Both the position numbers and the translations under genes were made by a program. From Pterobdella sp. o SKG-2022 (Eukaryota; Annelida; Clitellata; Hirudinida; Piscicolidae), in contig OZ038322.1 in assembly GCA_964035795.1 (NCBI GenBank), positions 16,601,447 to 16,665,446 on the forward strand: a DNA stretch of 64,000 bases, in the 5' to 3' direction. Below the pieces are notes generated by a model. It was not told the origin of the DNA. It worked only from the letters and a program-made list of their open reading frames with translations, and searched no databases. Of this stretch, positions 11,406 to 24,500 are shown piece after piece (position 1 is the first letter of the stretch; every line of letters begins with the position of its first letter).

Positions 11406-11880
11406 GAGTTAGCTGTTAGACGAAGAATAAGACTGGGATGGAAGGCAATCAACAATAGTCTTCTATGTTTCGTAGTAAGACACATATGGTATATGTAAAA
11501 AAATTTTATAGGGTATAAACGGGTGTTTTAAACGATGTGTGGTGTGCAGCTAGATGATGATATAAGTACAAAAGGGTGGGATAAAACGATTATTGAAGTT
11601 GTGAAACGAGGAAGTTTGAAGAGGTTCGCTCATGTTGTAAAAAAAGATGATTTTGTTAAACAAGCGTGGATGCTCAGATTTGGAAGCCGTAGAAAAGGGG
11701 AATGTTAAAGCAAGCTTGGAAAAGTATGGCAGAAAACCTTTGTCATGGGCTTAGGTTAGGTTTTGAAGATGTCTATAAAATAGAAAAAGATGGTTAGGTC
11801 GTGGAAAGAAGCCAGTGACCTCTTGGAAAAGGGAAAGATGCTGACTATAACAAAATGACGATCAGGATTAATGGGATGTT
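11406..11880 (+). pseudogene. Decayed non-LTR retrotransposon (LINE) ORF2 C-terminal remnant
   Basis: Two in-order traces of a LINE reverse-transcriptase tail. ELAVRRRIRLGWKAINNSLL resembles the RT region preceding the thumb (RRIxLAWAAF type). Farther on, KRGSLKRFAHVVKKDD resembles the common RLGWFGHVxRMDD motif, followed by GSRRKG, then KASLEKYGRK and RSWKEASDLLEKG in shifted frames, like the GRRxRGRPKxRW...DRxxWR tail. Stops and frameshifts are frequent, so it is inactive. The clade cannot be fixed. Confidence 0.5.
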
Positions 11881-11959
11881 ACTAGTTCTTTTCAACACAT
11901 TTTGCTAATAAGCAACATTTCAAAGCATTTTGTGTAGAAATGAATCTTTAATTTGAAAC

Positions 11960-11965
11960 TTTATT
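11960..11965 (-). promoter_or_regulatory. Possible poly(A) signal of the ankyrin/SOCS gene
   Basis: Reads AATAAA on the minus strand, about 110 nt after the stop codon at 12075-12077. Confidence 0.4.
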
Positions 11966-12074
11966 ATTCAACAAAATAAGCCACAATTAAAAACTGTGAA
12001 ATTAATGAAATATGATTATTTTAAAATTAAGTTCTTTTTTTAGAGGTAACGAAAAACCCAAAATTAAACAAAGT

Positions 12075-13931
12075 CTAAAACTTGATAACAAAAAATGAAT
12101 TAAACTCTTCGATAATACATTTAGGTAATTCAAGGTCTTTGATAAGCATCGCTTTTCTATTGCATGCATGCCAAACACTTAATTTACAACAATCTTGCAA
12201 AGACCTTATACCGCCAAGATATTCAACTAAGTTTTCTTTCACTTTTTTTGACATTGAAATACTTAATCCTTCTTCATCTTTTACTTTCTGATCTAGTAGT
12301 TCACTGATGACTTTTATTGTTTTATTTGCTACATCCCGATTCATGTAATTGAAGATAGGAAGTATTTGACTGAGTACGTCAGATTTCATCCATCGATTGA
12401 AAGAAATATAACCTCCCATGTTTTCAAAGAGATTTTTAAAATAATAAGTGAGTGGTGTAATGTGTATATGAGAGTTTGGTAGAAGACAATTAGGATCAGC
12501 TCCAAAAAAAAGAAATTGGCATGTCATAGAAAAAAAATCTGCAGAAAGATGTCCCATGGTGTGCTGATCAGCTGCGAGCTTCATGATTGCATGCAAGGGT
12601 GATTCAGAATTCAAATTTAAATGATTAGCATCAGCTCCATTTTCTAGCAACATCAGACAAACCCTGTCCAAGTACTCTGTGTATCTAGGTGACCAGGTCT
12701 CACATGAATAAAGACAATCAAAAAATGCATTCAAGGCTGAACTATACAAATCTCTTTCTGTGTAACAATCATTATTTTTATGGCTCTCTTGTTCATCATA
12801 GTTTGGATTGGCTCCTGCATGCACAAGCAGTTCTAAGGATTTAATATGAAATTCTGGCACATACCTTCTATTGTTATCCAATTCATGTACAAAAGAATAT
12901 ATCATACTGTATAAAGGATATTGGCCAATGAAACGTTTCTCATTTACATCAAAACCTGAGGAAATCAAAAGAGAAAACAATTCTAATAAATTAGAGTACT
13001 TGCTGCTTTGAGTGAGGTTGAGACCGAGAGAACCTATAGAAGCTAAGTGAAATGGAGAAAAATCTATCTCATGAATTGAATTAGGTTTTATTTGTAATAA
13101 CACTTCCACAGCATCAAAATTAAGATTTTTAATGCAATAACCGAATATACCAACAATTGTTGAATTAAAACAAGAAAGAAGAAAGCTGAAAGCTTTTATA
13201 GAGTTTAAATCTAGGCAATTGTTAAGTGTGGTGATGTTGACTTGATCTGCTAGAGGATTCTCATTTAAAAGAGCAACTAAGCATGTTGTATGCTCTAAAT
13301 AAGCTGCAATGTCTAGAGCTGAAGATGATTCACTAGGTGAAAAATTGTTGAGAATCTTGTTCATTCGATCACACAACAAAGAGAATTCTTCATCACTACT
13401 GTAGAAACATATTTTCTTGATAGAGTCTTTAGATTTCAAAAACTCTGCTAACACATTTAGCCAGTCAGAATTTTGTTCTTTTCTCGAGACAAAAAATTGT
13501 CTGCAATTTTCAATATTTTAGTTCAAATTTCCAATAAAATATTTTTTAAAATTTGAAAATTGAAAAAATAAATTAGTGTTCTCCATTATTAGTATTAAAC
13601 AAAAATATAAGTGAGAGTATGTTTTTTTTACTAAAAAAAAGTTGATTTAATCAAACTTGCAAAATAGAACGGCAATTTTGGGACATCCGACAATGGCAGC
13701 TAAATGTAGATAAGGTATGGAAACTTTTTTTTCTACTTTAGATTCGCCAAGTTTTTGCAGAAGTGTTGAAACAAGAGTAGCATCTTTGACAATAATAGAA
13801 TAATGAAATGAATCAAAACTGTATTCATCGATTTCTAAAAGTTCATTTAATGTTAAGCTTTGAATTGATGTTTGTAAAGTTTCTAGATTCGTATGTTGAA
13901 ATGTAAACAATTTTCTCGTTTTGTTTTCCAT
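12075..13931 (-). CDS. Ankyrin-repeat protein with C-terminal SOCS-box-like segment (ASB-like)
   Basis: Two exons, 13657-13931 and 12075-13500 (minus), joined in phase AA|A across a 156-bp intron, give 566 residues from an ATG (MENKTRKLF). ASB proteins use ankyrin repeats to hold substrates and a SOCS box to bind elongin B/C and cullin-5 for ubiquitination. Ankyrin-like units, several diverged, include PYLHLAAIVGCPKIAVLF, ALDIAAYLEHTTCLVALL, SPFHLASIGSLGLN, LELLVHAGANPNYDE, CLMLLENGADANHLN...SPLHAIMKLA and CQFLFFGADPNC. The last ~45 residues, with SLQDCCKLSVWHACNRK and LELPKCIIEEF, fit the SOCS-box pattern SLxxLCRxxIR...LxLPxxLxxYL. Which ASB subgroup it belongs to is unknown. Without the SOCS box it would be just an ankyrin protein. 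Confidence 0.82.
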
Positions 13932-15147
13932 TAAACAAATGCCTCGATACTAAGCTTTTCTTCAAGAACTTTCTTCAAATTGATTTTTAAAGATTGTCGT
14001 TTTTTTATTGAAATTTTAATAATCTTGAGACGAAATTGGCCGGTTTCACATCTTTAAAAGTGATAGGTAGTTATAAGGTATTATGATTACTTAAGATGTT
14101 TAAAAATTTATTGTCATAAAAAAATTTGTATTCTTTTATTAATTGTCTCAATTTAGAAAAAACTTTTGTTTCATAAGTTATCTGTTTTTTATTTTCAACT
14201 TTATACTATTTATTGGCCTAATACTTGGTCCGTACCATCGTCATTATCATTTTTTTTCTTGTAGGTAAAAACCCTAATTTTTTATCAAGCTGTCGTGTTA
14301 ACCCTAAAATGCTTTCTGTGCTAACAAGGAACTTGTCCTAGAGACCTAGCCTGGTGAGAGCAGACTGATGAAAGAATGTTAAGATTCGTGTTTTGAAAGG
14401 ATAGCAGTCCCACCAGATAGCAAGTCTGAACATTAAGGCATTAAGCAGTTGTTTAAACGTCATTCACAAGACCACCACCAGCATCATCTTTGTTATAATT
14501 TCAAGTCTGTTTCTATTTTGAAATCACTCGAAGTCAGCTTCATGGTAACTCTCTCAACGCTATATGGTCTTGAGTCTCATTTTTTAGGTCACTGTATATA
14601 CCATTTACTCTGTCATAAACAAAATATCATAACTCCAATACATAAAACATAATAATTGTGCTTTCACTATTGTTTCATGAATAGAGATTTGATTAAAATA
14701 TAGAATAAGTTGATGGTCAAAGATTATAATAAACTATTTAATCATATACTTTTTTATATACATTTTATGGTTCACCCAGGATTACGTCCTGATTCATTAC
14801 TACAAAAAATTCAAAATTTACAGTTTTTCAAACAGCTTAAAAATGATAACAACACTAATTTTGTTTCGGACAATAGATGTTATGACACAAAATTCTTTAA
14901 TGTAGACATCGCATTTACTAAAATTGTCGACTGAAACGAACCGATAAGAATCCATTATTTAATCCGAATGTTAAATTTATTTGGGGTACCTCGAGATGTA
15001 GTGTTATAAAAAAAATGAAATTGAGTACCTATTCATAATTGCTTTTTAATTATATTTCTGTTTATAATACTCAGCAAGGATTCCGGATTAAATTGAAGTT
15101 AAAATTGAAGAATCGTTTGAGAAATAAATATATCCTAAATTAAAAAT
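13932..15147. other. Intergenic between the ankyrin/SOCS gene and ZNF598
   Basis: Short open frames on the plus strand (around 14449-14652 and 14710-14934) have no recognisable features and look spurious. A somewhat GC-richer patch at 14320-14440 may be an old repeat that I could not identify. It should hold the ankyrin/SOCS promoter and the ZNF598 3' end (AATAAA on the minus strand at 14976-14981). Confidence 0.5.
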
Positions 15148-18114
15148 TCAATTTCTTTTAAAACCGGGTGGAAAAGATAGGGGCGGAAAATCGATATTGT
15201 TATCAGTAGACATTTTTGAAAACCCTGGTGGAGGGTTAGATTTGGCTTGAAAACCTGGAGGCACGTTTGCTGCTGTTGTTTGATGCATAATGGCATTTTC
15301 TGTGGCTCTGTTGTTTTCGAGAGCGGCGATTTTTGTAGATTCTTTTAATAATTTTAACTGCAATTCCTCACGTTCTTCTTCTAATTTTTTCTTTTTGTTT
15401 TCTATTTCTTGCTTTTCTATCAATAATTCTTTTTCTTTTTCTTCTAACTTTTTTTCATTTTCATAATCTTTTTTAATTTTTTCGTTTTTACTTTTATCTT
15501 CATCTTCTTGGGAATTTTTCTGGTTTTTGGATTTGTTTTTCCCTTTTTTTGATTTATTTCTCGTTTTAATATCGAAAATATAATCTTCATCATCTCCTTT
15601 CTTTTTCCATTTGCCTGGTTTCACAAACAAAGATTCTCCTTTAAAATTTATACCAGATGATTCTTTATCATTTCTTGCACTTTCTGGCTTTTTAACTTCA
15701 TCTTTTTTAAAATCGTCTTTAAGTGACATATCAGATAACTCCGCCAATGATTTGGCGCTTTTTGATGACGTCAATCGATGGTTTGAGTCGCTAGTCGAAG
15801 AATGAACTTCAGCCTTTTGGGGCTGTTTTTTCAATACTTCAAATTTTCCATAAGAAGAGTTTGGTTTAACTGCAGAATGTTTTTCTTTTTTATAAATATA
15901 CAAATCCGGGAAGTCACTTGAAGTTGATGGTATGTTGTTTGTTTGAGGTTTTTGAGCTTGAGAAGAGGTTGTGGCGTTTGAATCAGCCTTGTTCCAAGCA
16001 GTTTGTTTAGTGTTAACTTTGGATATTCTACTAGCTTGCTTTGATGTGGGAAGTGTGGGAAAGTCTTGGTTGAAATATTCTCCTTCTCTAACATTCCTTC
16101 CAACTGAGTGAGCTAACCAAGCCGCCATAGTTGTATTTTCTGGGGTAACTTTACCTTTATCTTTTTTTGGTTTGTTTGATGTTTGTTCAATCTTTAGTTG
16201 AGATTTATTATTTAGAGATGGGAACTCCATCTGGAAGGCTTCAGCTGCTCTGGGTTCAGCATTTTTATTTGCCCACAACAGAACATCTTGTCTTTCATTT
16301 TGGGAATTTTCTGAAGTGGTGTTTTGTGATGAAGAATGAGTACTTGCTTGCAACGCTTTAACCAAATCTCTGTCAATCACTCCTACTTGGCCCTGAGCCA
16401 GAGAAGATGATAAAATTTGAGCTGTTTCTATAGCATGCCTTGAAAAAAAGAGTTATTGTAAATAAAACATTTGAAAAATAGATTACTTGAAATACCTGTC
16501 ATTATTGTAATTTCTCCCTCCACGACTACCTCTCCCACCATGATACCCTCTATCATTATTAACACCACCTCTTCCATCTCTCCTATTTCCTCTGCCATAG
16601 AAAGTAATGGATTGAGCTGGATATGAAGAGTAGTTGAATCCTAGATCAAAATTTCTCAACTGCTTCGCTTGGTTTTTTGGTAAACCTTTGGAATGCTCAA
16701 AAGCTATATGAGCTTTCAAATCAAGGTCAGTTTTAAATGCATTACTCCACTGGACGTTGGCACACTGGTCTATTTCACATAGGTAGTGCCTCTCTCTGAA
16801 GTGATCTTGCAGATTCTTATATTCACTAGAAAATTTAGTTTTATCATAATGAATTAAAATATATAACTGATAAAGTTGAAATTAATTACCAGTAAAACTC
16901 TCCTGTGACCCCATCAGACTCGCAAAAATGACAAAAGAAGTGATCTTTTCTCAAATGTGACAGTAGATTATCATTATCAAAATACCTCTCATTACAAAAC
17001 TGGCACAATGGGTGTCCTTTATAAGACCTTCATGTTTTTTTAATTTATTCACAACTTTTTAACAAAAGTTCCTGTTCATATTTTCTTTATTTCAGTATAT
17101 GCCTTGTTGATACTACATGAATTAACATTTTAAGCATTCTACAGTAATTAAATCAGAAACCAAAGCTTAAAAAATAAAATATTAATACACAATTATCCTT
17201 CTTAAACCTTACCTATCCTTAGCATCACCAGTTTTTTTGTGTTCCACTAAGTCTTGCCTAGTGTAGAATTTTCTTTCCCAACTAAACAACTGAAAACGTT
17301 TAAATTATGACTGTGTTTTTTATTTTGTACCAATTTCTTAGTATTGATTCATACATGGATTACCAAATGACAGATCAATTTGGAATGGAAAAAACTTAAA
17401 CATGAAATGATCCATTATAATTGTAAATGAAAAATATTTCCCATAATATGACTAAGTATTATGAACAGCGAACCTTTAAGTGTTTGGTACATAATTCACA
17501 AGAGTATAAGTTATGAATATTGCTCATGTGGGTCTTCAACAATTTAAAAGAATCAAATTCTTTAGCTTCCTTACATTTATCACACCTTTTGTGTTGAATT
17601 TTTTATTTATATGTGAATTGTAAATATTTTGCTATAAAGTATTGGAAAATTACTTGTTAAAAACTTTTGAAAAATCAAAATTTGATTAAAATAAAATATT
17701 AGATGTAAATTACTTATGTTGTAAAAGCTTTTTGTATTTTTTTTGAATTTCTAAATTTTCAGAGAACACTCCTTCTTTTGGTTCAAAAAGAAATGAATGA
17801 ATATTTAATAGATCAAATTTAAGTTTCTGGCTGGTGAAAGCAACCTTGAAATTATTGAATATTAAAATAAAATAACTATAGTTATTAAATTTATATAACT
17901 TAAAGATTAATTTAGATATTTGATATCCCACCTGCTTTAGGTCTTTGCGGCATATAGGGCAATCAGTTTGCTCACATAAAAACTTCATTCGAACACAACA
18001 AACATAACAAACAAAATGGTTACAAGCTCCTACAGCAAAAATTTCAAAATTGTTGTGACACACTGGACACACGTTATCCTCGACTTGCTCCGAATCTTGC
18101 TCCGTGGCAGACAT
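15148..18114 (-). CDS. ZNF598: ZNF598/Hel2 RING E3 ligase, collided-ribosome sensor, complete
   Basis: This family ubiquitinates 40S proteins on collided ribosomes and, with GIGYF/4EHP, represses translation of the faulty mRNA. Seven minus-strand exons: 17932-18114, 17714-17844, 17474-17585, 17213-17289, 16890-17027, 16496-16825, 15148-16438; 753 residues, phases consistent. RING at residues ~16-55 (CPVC...CNHFVCYVCC...CPIC). About five C2H2-type fingers follow (106-~265): CDKC..HMSNIH, CELC.., CQFCNERYFDNDNLLSHLRK, CHFCESDG..., then HFRERHYLCEIDQC...LKAH. Next come a Gly/Arg-rich stretch (~300-323), FPSL and FPTL motifs, a Lys/Glu coiled coil (~640-700), and three PPGF motifs ending in FPPLSFPPGF. 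PPG-hydrophobic is the GYF-domain ligand, which fits GIGYF binding. The 87-bp first intron keeps frame and has no stop. Confidence 0.95.
17845..17931 (-). other. 87-bp stop-free, frame-preserving intron 1 of ZNF598
   Basis: GTGGGATATC at the donor and a TTTCAAG acceptor. If retained it adds 29 hydrophobic residues rich in Phe, Tyr and Ile between the RING and the conserved VAFTSQKL segment, where other ZNF598 proteins have no insert. Confidence 0.8.
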
Positions 18115-21100
18115 CGTGAACTACTGAAAGTTTTAATAGATTTAAAACACTTTTCTGCTAGTTTAATAGTTCACTTATACTCAATATAAAAGTATTAAAA
18201 ACAAGGCAGGCAAATGTTACTCAACGTCGAGCTACCATAGATAGAAATTTCACAACAATTGCAAAAATCTTTAGAAATTATTTTGTAGTAAAAGATATCA
18301 TATTTGAAAAAATTTCATCAAAATTGAGACGGTTTTGTTAAAATTTTTTCTAATTTTTGATATTTATCATTCAAATTAGAATCTCGAGTTAGTATATTTC
18401 ATAAGTTCATTATTTCAATATTTTCACTCCTATTCATTCATAGTTTAAATAAAGATATAAACTGATAAAGTTTCTAACTCAAACATAATTTAATGTATTT
18501 TTGATTTTTTACCCAATAATTTTAATTATTGTCGATTTATAAGAAACAAATTTTCATAAAAAATAGGTTAGTTGAAATGATCATAGATATAACTGCTTTT
18601 CTTCATTTATTCTCATTCCTACTTTTCATCATAAAAAATCTTTTTTTGCAAATTAATTCGAGTAAACAACACAAGCCAAACTTTCATATTTAATATAATT
18701 ATTTTTCGACACTCCTATTTGTGGGTTAAATAGTTATTAGACTAAATGTAATCTTTTATACTAATTCTTTGGTTAATACCTTATTATTTCTCAAAATTTA
18801 AATAAAGGATTATTGAAATAGCTTCAATTTTATTAACATAATGAACTATATTTAGCCCAGTATAATCATTTCCAGAGAACTTTCTATCATAATCTACTTT
18901 TCATTATGTTCGGACTTCGGTCTTTCATTAATTTAGTTCCGTGCCATTAGCCTCACGGCCATTGTAACGTGCATCACCTTTGCTAGTTTCCACGCCATTA
19001 TTCTATATCATACTCATCCATTTAAGCATCATATTATCAAAAGACTGATTTTCTGATGATGTATACATATGTTTAAAAATACAACATCAGTTTTGAATAA
19101 AACTTATACATTTAGTACTATATATATATATATGAGATAAAGTTTTAGAATTTTAAACCTTCTGAATGAGATATTTATAAAATACCACTCGTTTCTCACG
19201 CTTTTCTTGAACAATGCTGTTGACGAAGTATGCCATTATATGCCATCAAAAGAAGCTACATACTAATCACTGATTGTGACTTTTGAACGTTATATATAAA
19301 AAAAATTATGTTTATCTTGTCAAAGTCATTACTGCTAACTAAATTTATTTGAAATTCATTTTAAACCCTCAAGTTTTTAAATCGGTTTTATACTTCCGTT
19401 TATTGTTCGAGGTTTATGAATGGAAAAAATTTGCAAGCTTCATATAGTTCTGATTGAAACTATCTTTTAATATGAATTCATGGGAAAAAAACGTGGAAAA
19501 TTCTAACTTTTGGAAAACCTTTTTATTACTCGTGCTTTCAGCTAAAAGTATAAAAATAAACAGAGTGATTTAAATAGGCGGTACATTTATTTTAAAATTT
19601 AATCGATAATCGAAAAAACTCACAAACTTCAGATTAAAAAATTTAATTTAAGTTAAACTAAACGATAAATGAAAATAATATCAATAAAATTTCTATAATG
19701 GAAAATTTAACTTGCCAACATGTATATTAATTTTAAGAAAGCAACTAAGAGTACTTAGCAAACTTGAAAACACTATGTGTATTTACAATAATATACAAAA
19801 TTATCACAATCTAACTGAATTGAATAAACGTAATAATAGTATCATTATCAACTCCCATACATATTTTCATCTCTAGGAAACAAATATGCTAAAAAAGATC
19901 TTATATAAAATTTTAAATATATTCTTAAAATAGCTCTACTAAATATTTGTACATGTAACGAATGCCATAATCTGATGAAATTTAAGTGTTCAATAAAAAG
20001 TATACTAGAAAATAAATATCCAAACATATATACAAGCTGGCCCGTAATCTACGGATGCTAATACAATTACGTTTGCTGTTCTTAATGATTTTAGTGCAAA
20101 ATAATATATAATTTTTTATTTATTTTATATGCATTATTTCTGTATATTAATTTACATTTAATTTTCTTTTATAAATTTTAACTCGAAAAGTTTACTTTTA
20201 AATCAGTTGTTGAGAAAGTTACAAGAGAAATTTTCGCATTTGATACAATCAGAAGAAGAAACAACGAAATTTTCATTGAATTTTATAATTAAATATGTGA
20301 ACATATAAATGTAGTTTCTTCAGTTTATAAAAGCCAAATTAAGATCAACAATTCAAAGCTTTCTACATGATCTTGTGTTATGAGTAATAAACCTGATTTA
20401 AGAGATTTAAAAATGTATATTATTGAAATAATTATTTTTAATTAATTCATTTATATACAAGTATTCTTTAAAAGGACAGTTCATTAACCATTTACCCAAT
20501 TGGCAGGTTAATTTCAAATTAAGAAACAATTCAACATAGTAAATTATTCAAACAAAACCTTTCAAATAGAAAAAATTTTTCCAATGTGAATAATTTATTT
20601 ATAAAAAGTTTTAATTGAAAAAGTTGATAAAATCCGCGTTCTACCTTCACGTTAAAGCACATGCAGAACCAAAATATAGATAGAAAAAAGTGTATAATTT
20701 TCCGAATCTTTTGAAGATTATTTTACCAATTTTATCACGATTAATTAACATTTACCGAATAAAAACAAACCGTGTGATGAATGGATGATTATATAAAGTT
20801 AATCAAAACAAATGAATTCTCTATATAATGACATGAATTGATACAAATTTTGAAGTGATTATAAATGGTGCTAAAAGTCTAAAAATGTCAAGAAAATAAT
20901 ATAAAAATTCAAATGAGATGGTAAAGGAAGTTCCCAAAAAAATAATTTAATGAAAAACAAAGAATAAACAATGAAAATAAAAAATTGTGTGACAATGATG
21001 CTAATGACACGTGGATAAATGAGTAGACAAATAGGTGGAGGTATAAAGTGATGAAACTTTAATAAAAAAGAAACAATGGAAAATTGCTTAACATTTTACT

Positions 21101-21594
21101 CGTGGTTTCATCAAAACTTTACCCATCAAATTGGCCGTAAAGGTGTTGTAAATATCAAGCGAAATCAACACAAGAACTTTAAAAATAAGCTGTATTTAAA
21201 TTAAAAACATAGTCATATTCTATTGTTTAAAATCCAGTTTTATGTTTCATTTTTTTTAGTGAAACCGCGCAAAGTGAAATCAAATAAAATGTTTTGTGGT
21301 AATAAAGAATAAAAGTTTATCCTCTAAACGCTTGTATAGCATTAACAAATTAAATTTCACGCGTCATAATTCTAGCAAATTTTTTTGCAAAGAGCATATT
21401 TGAGTCGAAATGCAGCTGGGTTATTAATTCACATATTTATGCAACGTACAAGTTATTTTTCATGTCAATAAACAATATCTTTTCCCATTAGATTGCCTTT
21501 GATGTTGAAATTACACAATGATGTTGTATGTTTTCATTTTTATAAAGCAAATCTGTTTTTATCATTAAACAAAACAATATTCTCTTGAAACTTT
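18115..21594. other. Intergenic, 5' of ZNF598 and 3' of the Asn-rich gene
   Basis: AT-rich with a short (TA)n at about 19120-19135. A less AT-rich stretch at 18905-19010 has GGACTTCGGTCT and CCGTGCCATTAGCCTCACGG, likely an unidentified old repeat. No coding exon supported. Confidence 0.5.
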
Positions 21595-24500
21595 TCATTC
21601 AGAAGTTTTAGGTTCCGAATATGATTTTTGAGCTTTGACTCTCCTCAGAAGATTCGACTTCCATTTGCGAGGAACATCTTCCGCCATTTCTTCTGTCTCC
21701 GTTTCTACTTCATCAACATTATCCACGTTTTCACAATTATTTACACCGTTTGGGATTTTTTTTTCATTCATATTTTCGTCTTTGGTTATCATATTATCAA
21801 TTAGTTTTTCTGCAGTAGGGTTTGATTCTTTGATTTCATTTATGGTTGTTAGAGATGCTTTTGAAGTTTTGCAGCTTCCGTTTGATATAATTTGATCTTT
21901 GCTTTTGTTTATTTCTTCGTCTTCATTATAAATGTTTTTGATGATATTATTTATAAGCTGCTTCCCGATTAGTGCGTTACTTAGTATTTTTGTCTTATTG
22001 GCTACTGTTTTATGGATATTTTTATTAGTGAATATATCATCTTTATTATCATCATTTCTGTTTTGATCGTTTGATATTTTTACTATACTTTTACCACTAT
22101 CATCAACTAGCCTCGATATGCTTTTATCGTATATATTTTTTTGAATAATTGAATTAACAGAAATACTCGAATTATTTTTGTCTTTTTTGTGGTTTAATGC
22201 ATTTTCAACCACAAAAACTTTGTTATAGTTATTGTTCTCACTGCTATTTTTATCCTTCGTATTAATTTTTATAGTGTTCTCAATTTTTATTTTATCGTTA
22301 CTTTGAAGCTGGCTTATATTATCAATATCTTTATTGATTGGAGCATCATTAGAGAATCTCTTATTATCACCTTTATCATTATTAAAATCTGCATTCTTAA
22401 TAATGTAGTTGAGGTTATTAGAAATACAACATTCATTGCTTATATAATTATTTTTATTGACAATATTCTGAGAATTATTTTCAGTAGATGTATTTTCAGA
22501 GACCATATCGACTACTAAAGAATCAATTAGAGAGGCAACCCTATCTTTATCCAGAGCTACCCAGGGCCACTTATGACTTGATGCAGTTGAACTCGCACTA
22601 GAAGATAGGTTGGTGGAAGTCAAAAGATTTGGGTGTGAAGTAGAAAGAAAATTGTTTGGGTTTTTTGTTTGCTTTAATCCTTGATTTGAAAGTTTACTTA
22701 TTGAACTGCACGATTTTGTGATATTTTTTTGTCTTGTGAAGCTATCAGCGTTGTTGCTGCCTGGATTTGAAACCTTCATGTCATCAGACTTGAGAAGAGC
22801 ACCCAGAATGGGCACAGATTGCAGACATGTGTTGTTGATTTCTTCTTCTCTGCTGTCTTTGGCCAAGTGTTTTAATAAGTCTCTCGATTTTCTATCCAAG
22901 TTTTTATCATAATTCTGATTGCGATTACGTTTGTTATTAATGCTATGGCGCACTTTTAGAATAGTATTGGTTTGTGAGGGTCGATGTTTATTCTCTTCAT
23001 CAAGGTGGTTGTCTACGTTCGACGAGCCACTAGAAAAATTCACTGAACTTGACGTAAAATTTGAAGCAATCTTATTATTTCGAGAATAAGAATTAACTGT
23101 GTTGGGAGGAAGAATATTTTTTTCTTGAGATATTTTAGTCGTAAGATTTTCACTTTTCAAAACTTTTTCAAACATTTGTTGGACCAAAACCTTATTAAAA
23201 GGTGCCCAAGTTTCCTTGTTGCCACTTCCCTCTTTGCTGGAGAAGGCAAAATTGTTCTTATGGTAAGCATTTAAAAATGGAAAAGTATACAGAATTTGAG
23301 CTGAATAGCTGTTGAAAGAGTTATTTAAATCGTTAGTGATATTGTTGCCTTTGTTCAAATTATTATTGTTGTTTAGGAAACTTTGGAAAAACGCCAGAGA
23401 GTTCTTCAAGTTTTCATGACTGTACCAAAATGAGTTGTAAAAAGAAGCTGTGAGGAGATCGTAATAGTTAGGTGATGAGGTCAGTATGGATGGCGATGAA
23501 AAAGAGACTGATGATGATGAAGATGATGTTGAAAACGATGTGGTTAGGGGAGAATTGAATGTTGTGTTGATATTTGAAGATAAAAGTGGAACAGGGTTTT
23601 TAGTATCGTTTTCAAATTTTATTTTGCTGCAGTCAATGATTCCATTTTTATTTTTTCCAATTTCACTTTTATCGCCATTTATTTCATCGCCATCTTCACT
23701 TATACGACCATACAAATGATCTTCCACTACATTCTCTTTCTTGAGGGTTTTTCTGAAGTTCAATAAAGCTTCTTCAGATTCATCAACGTCTTCAACATTA
23801 ACATCAGTAACGTCACTGTCATAGCCCGATGTTGTTTCTTGGGCAGTCTTCAGAATGGGTTCACTGCCTTCGAAGCTAGTTTTCGATACATTCTTTTCTA
23901 TATTGTTCTTAAATGGTGAAGTACTTTCAGCATGAGGAGGTTTTTTCATTTTAAAATTTTTGTTGTTCAACATCTTACCACTAATCGGTGTCACTTTTAT
24001 CCCTCTTTTTTCTGCCATCGTTTTTGCAGCAAGTTTTGAATCATCTTCATTATCATTGTAGATCTCTAGAGTTATCTTTTTGTCCAAACCGTTACTAGAT
24101 CGTTTAGTAAAATTTTTTGTATCGTTGATGGTCTTTCTAGGTATTTTTGGTGCCTCATTTAAATATATGCAACTTTTTTTTCTGTTTTTAGAAATTGTAT
24201 CAATGTTTTTATTCTCTTCTTTGTCAGAATTTTCTGTATTGACCTTATTAATTAATGCGTTCATATTATCATTGTTTTCATATTCATTCTTAATGTTGTT
24301 GATGTCTTCCTCATTGCTTTTCTTCTTATGGACATCTTCAAAAGTATCGTTTGATCTTTCGAATAGTGCGCTTTGGGATGATTTCTCAAGAGAGTTGAAA
24401 GTAATTTCTTCGTTGTTATTGTTTTTAGTTTTAACGTTTTTATTTGTTCTACTTCTAACGCTGCCTTCCATGTTTTTGGGGCTTTTGTTGCTTTCAGTTT

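Noticed and set aside
14449..14934. Two short plus-strand frames between the ankyrin/SOCS gene and ZNF598
   Set aside because: No domain, no splice structure, composition of ordinary intergenic DNA.
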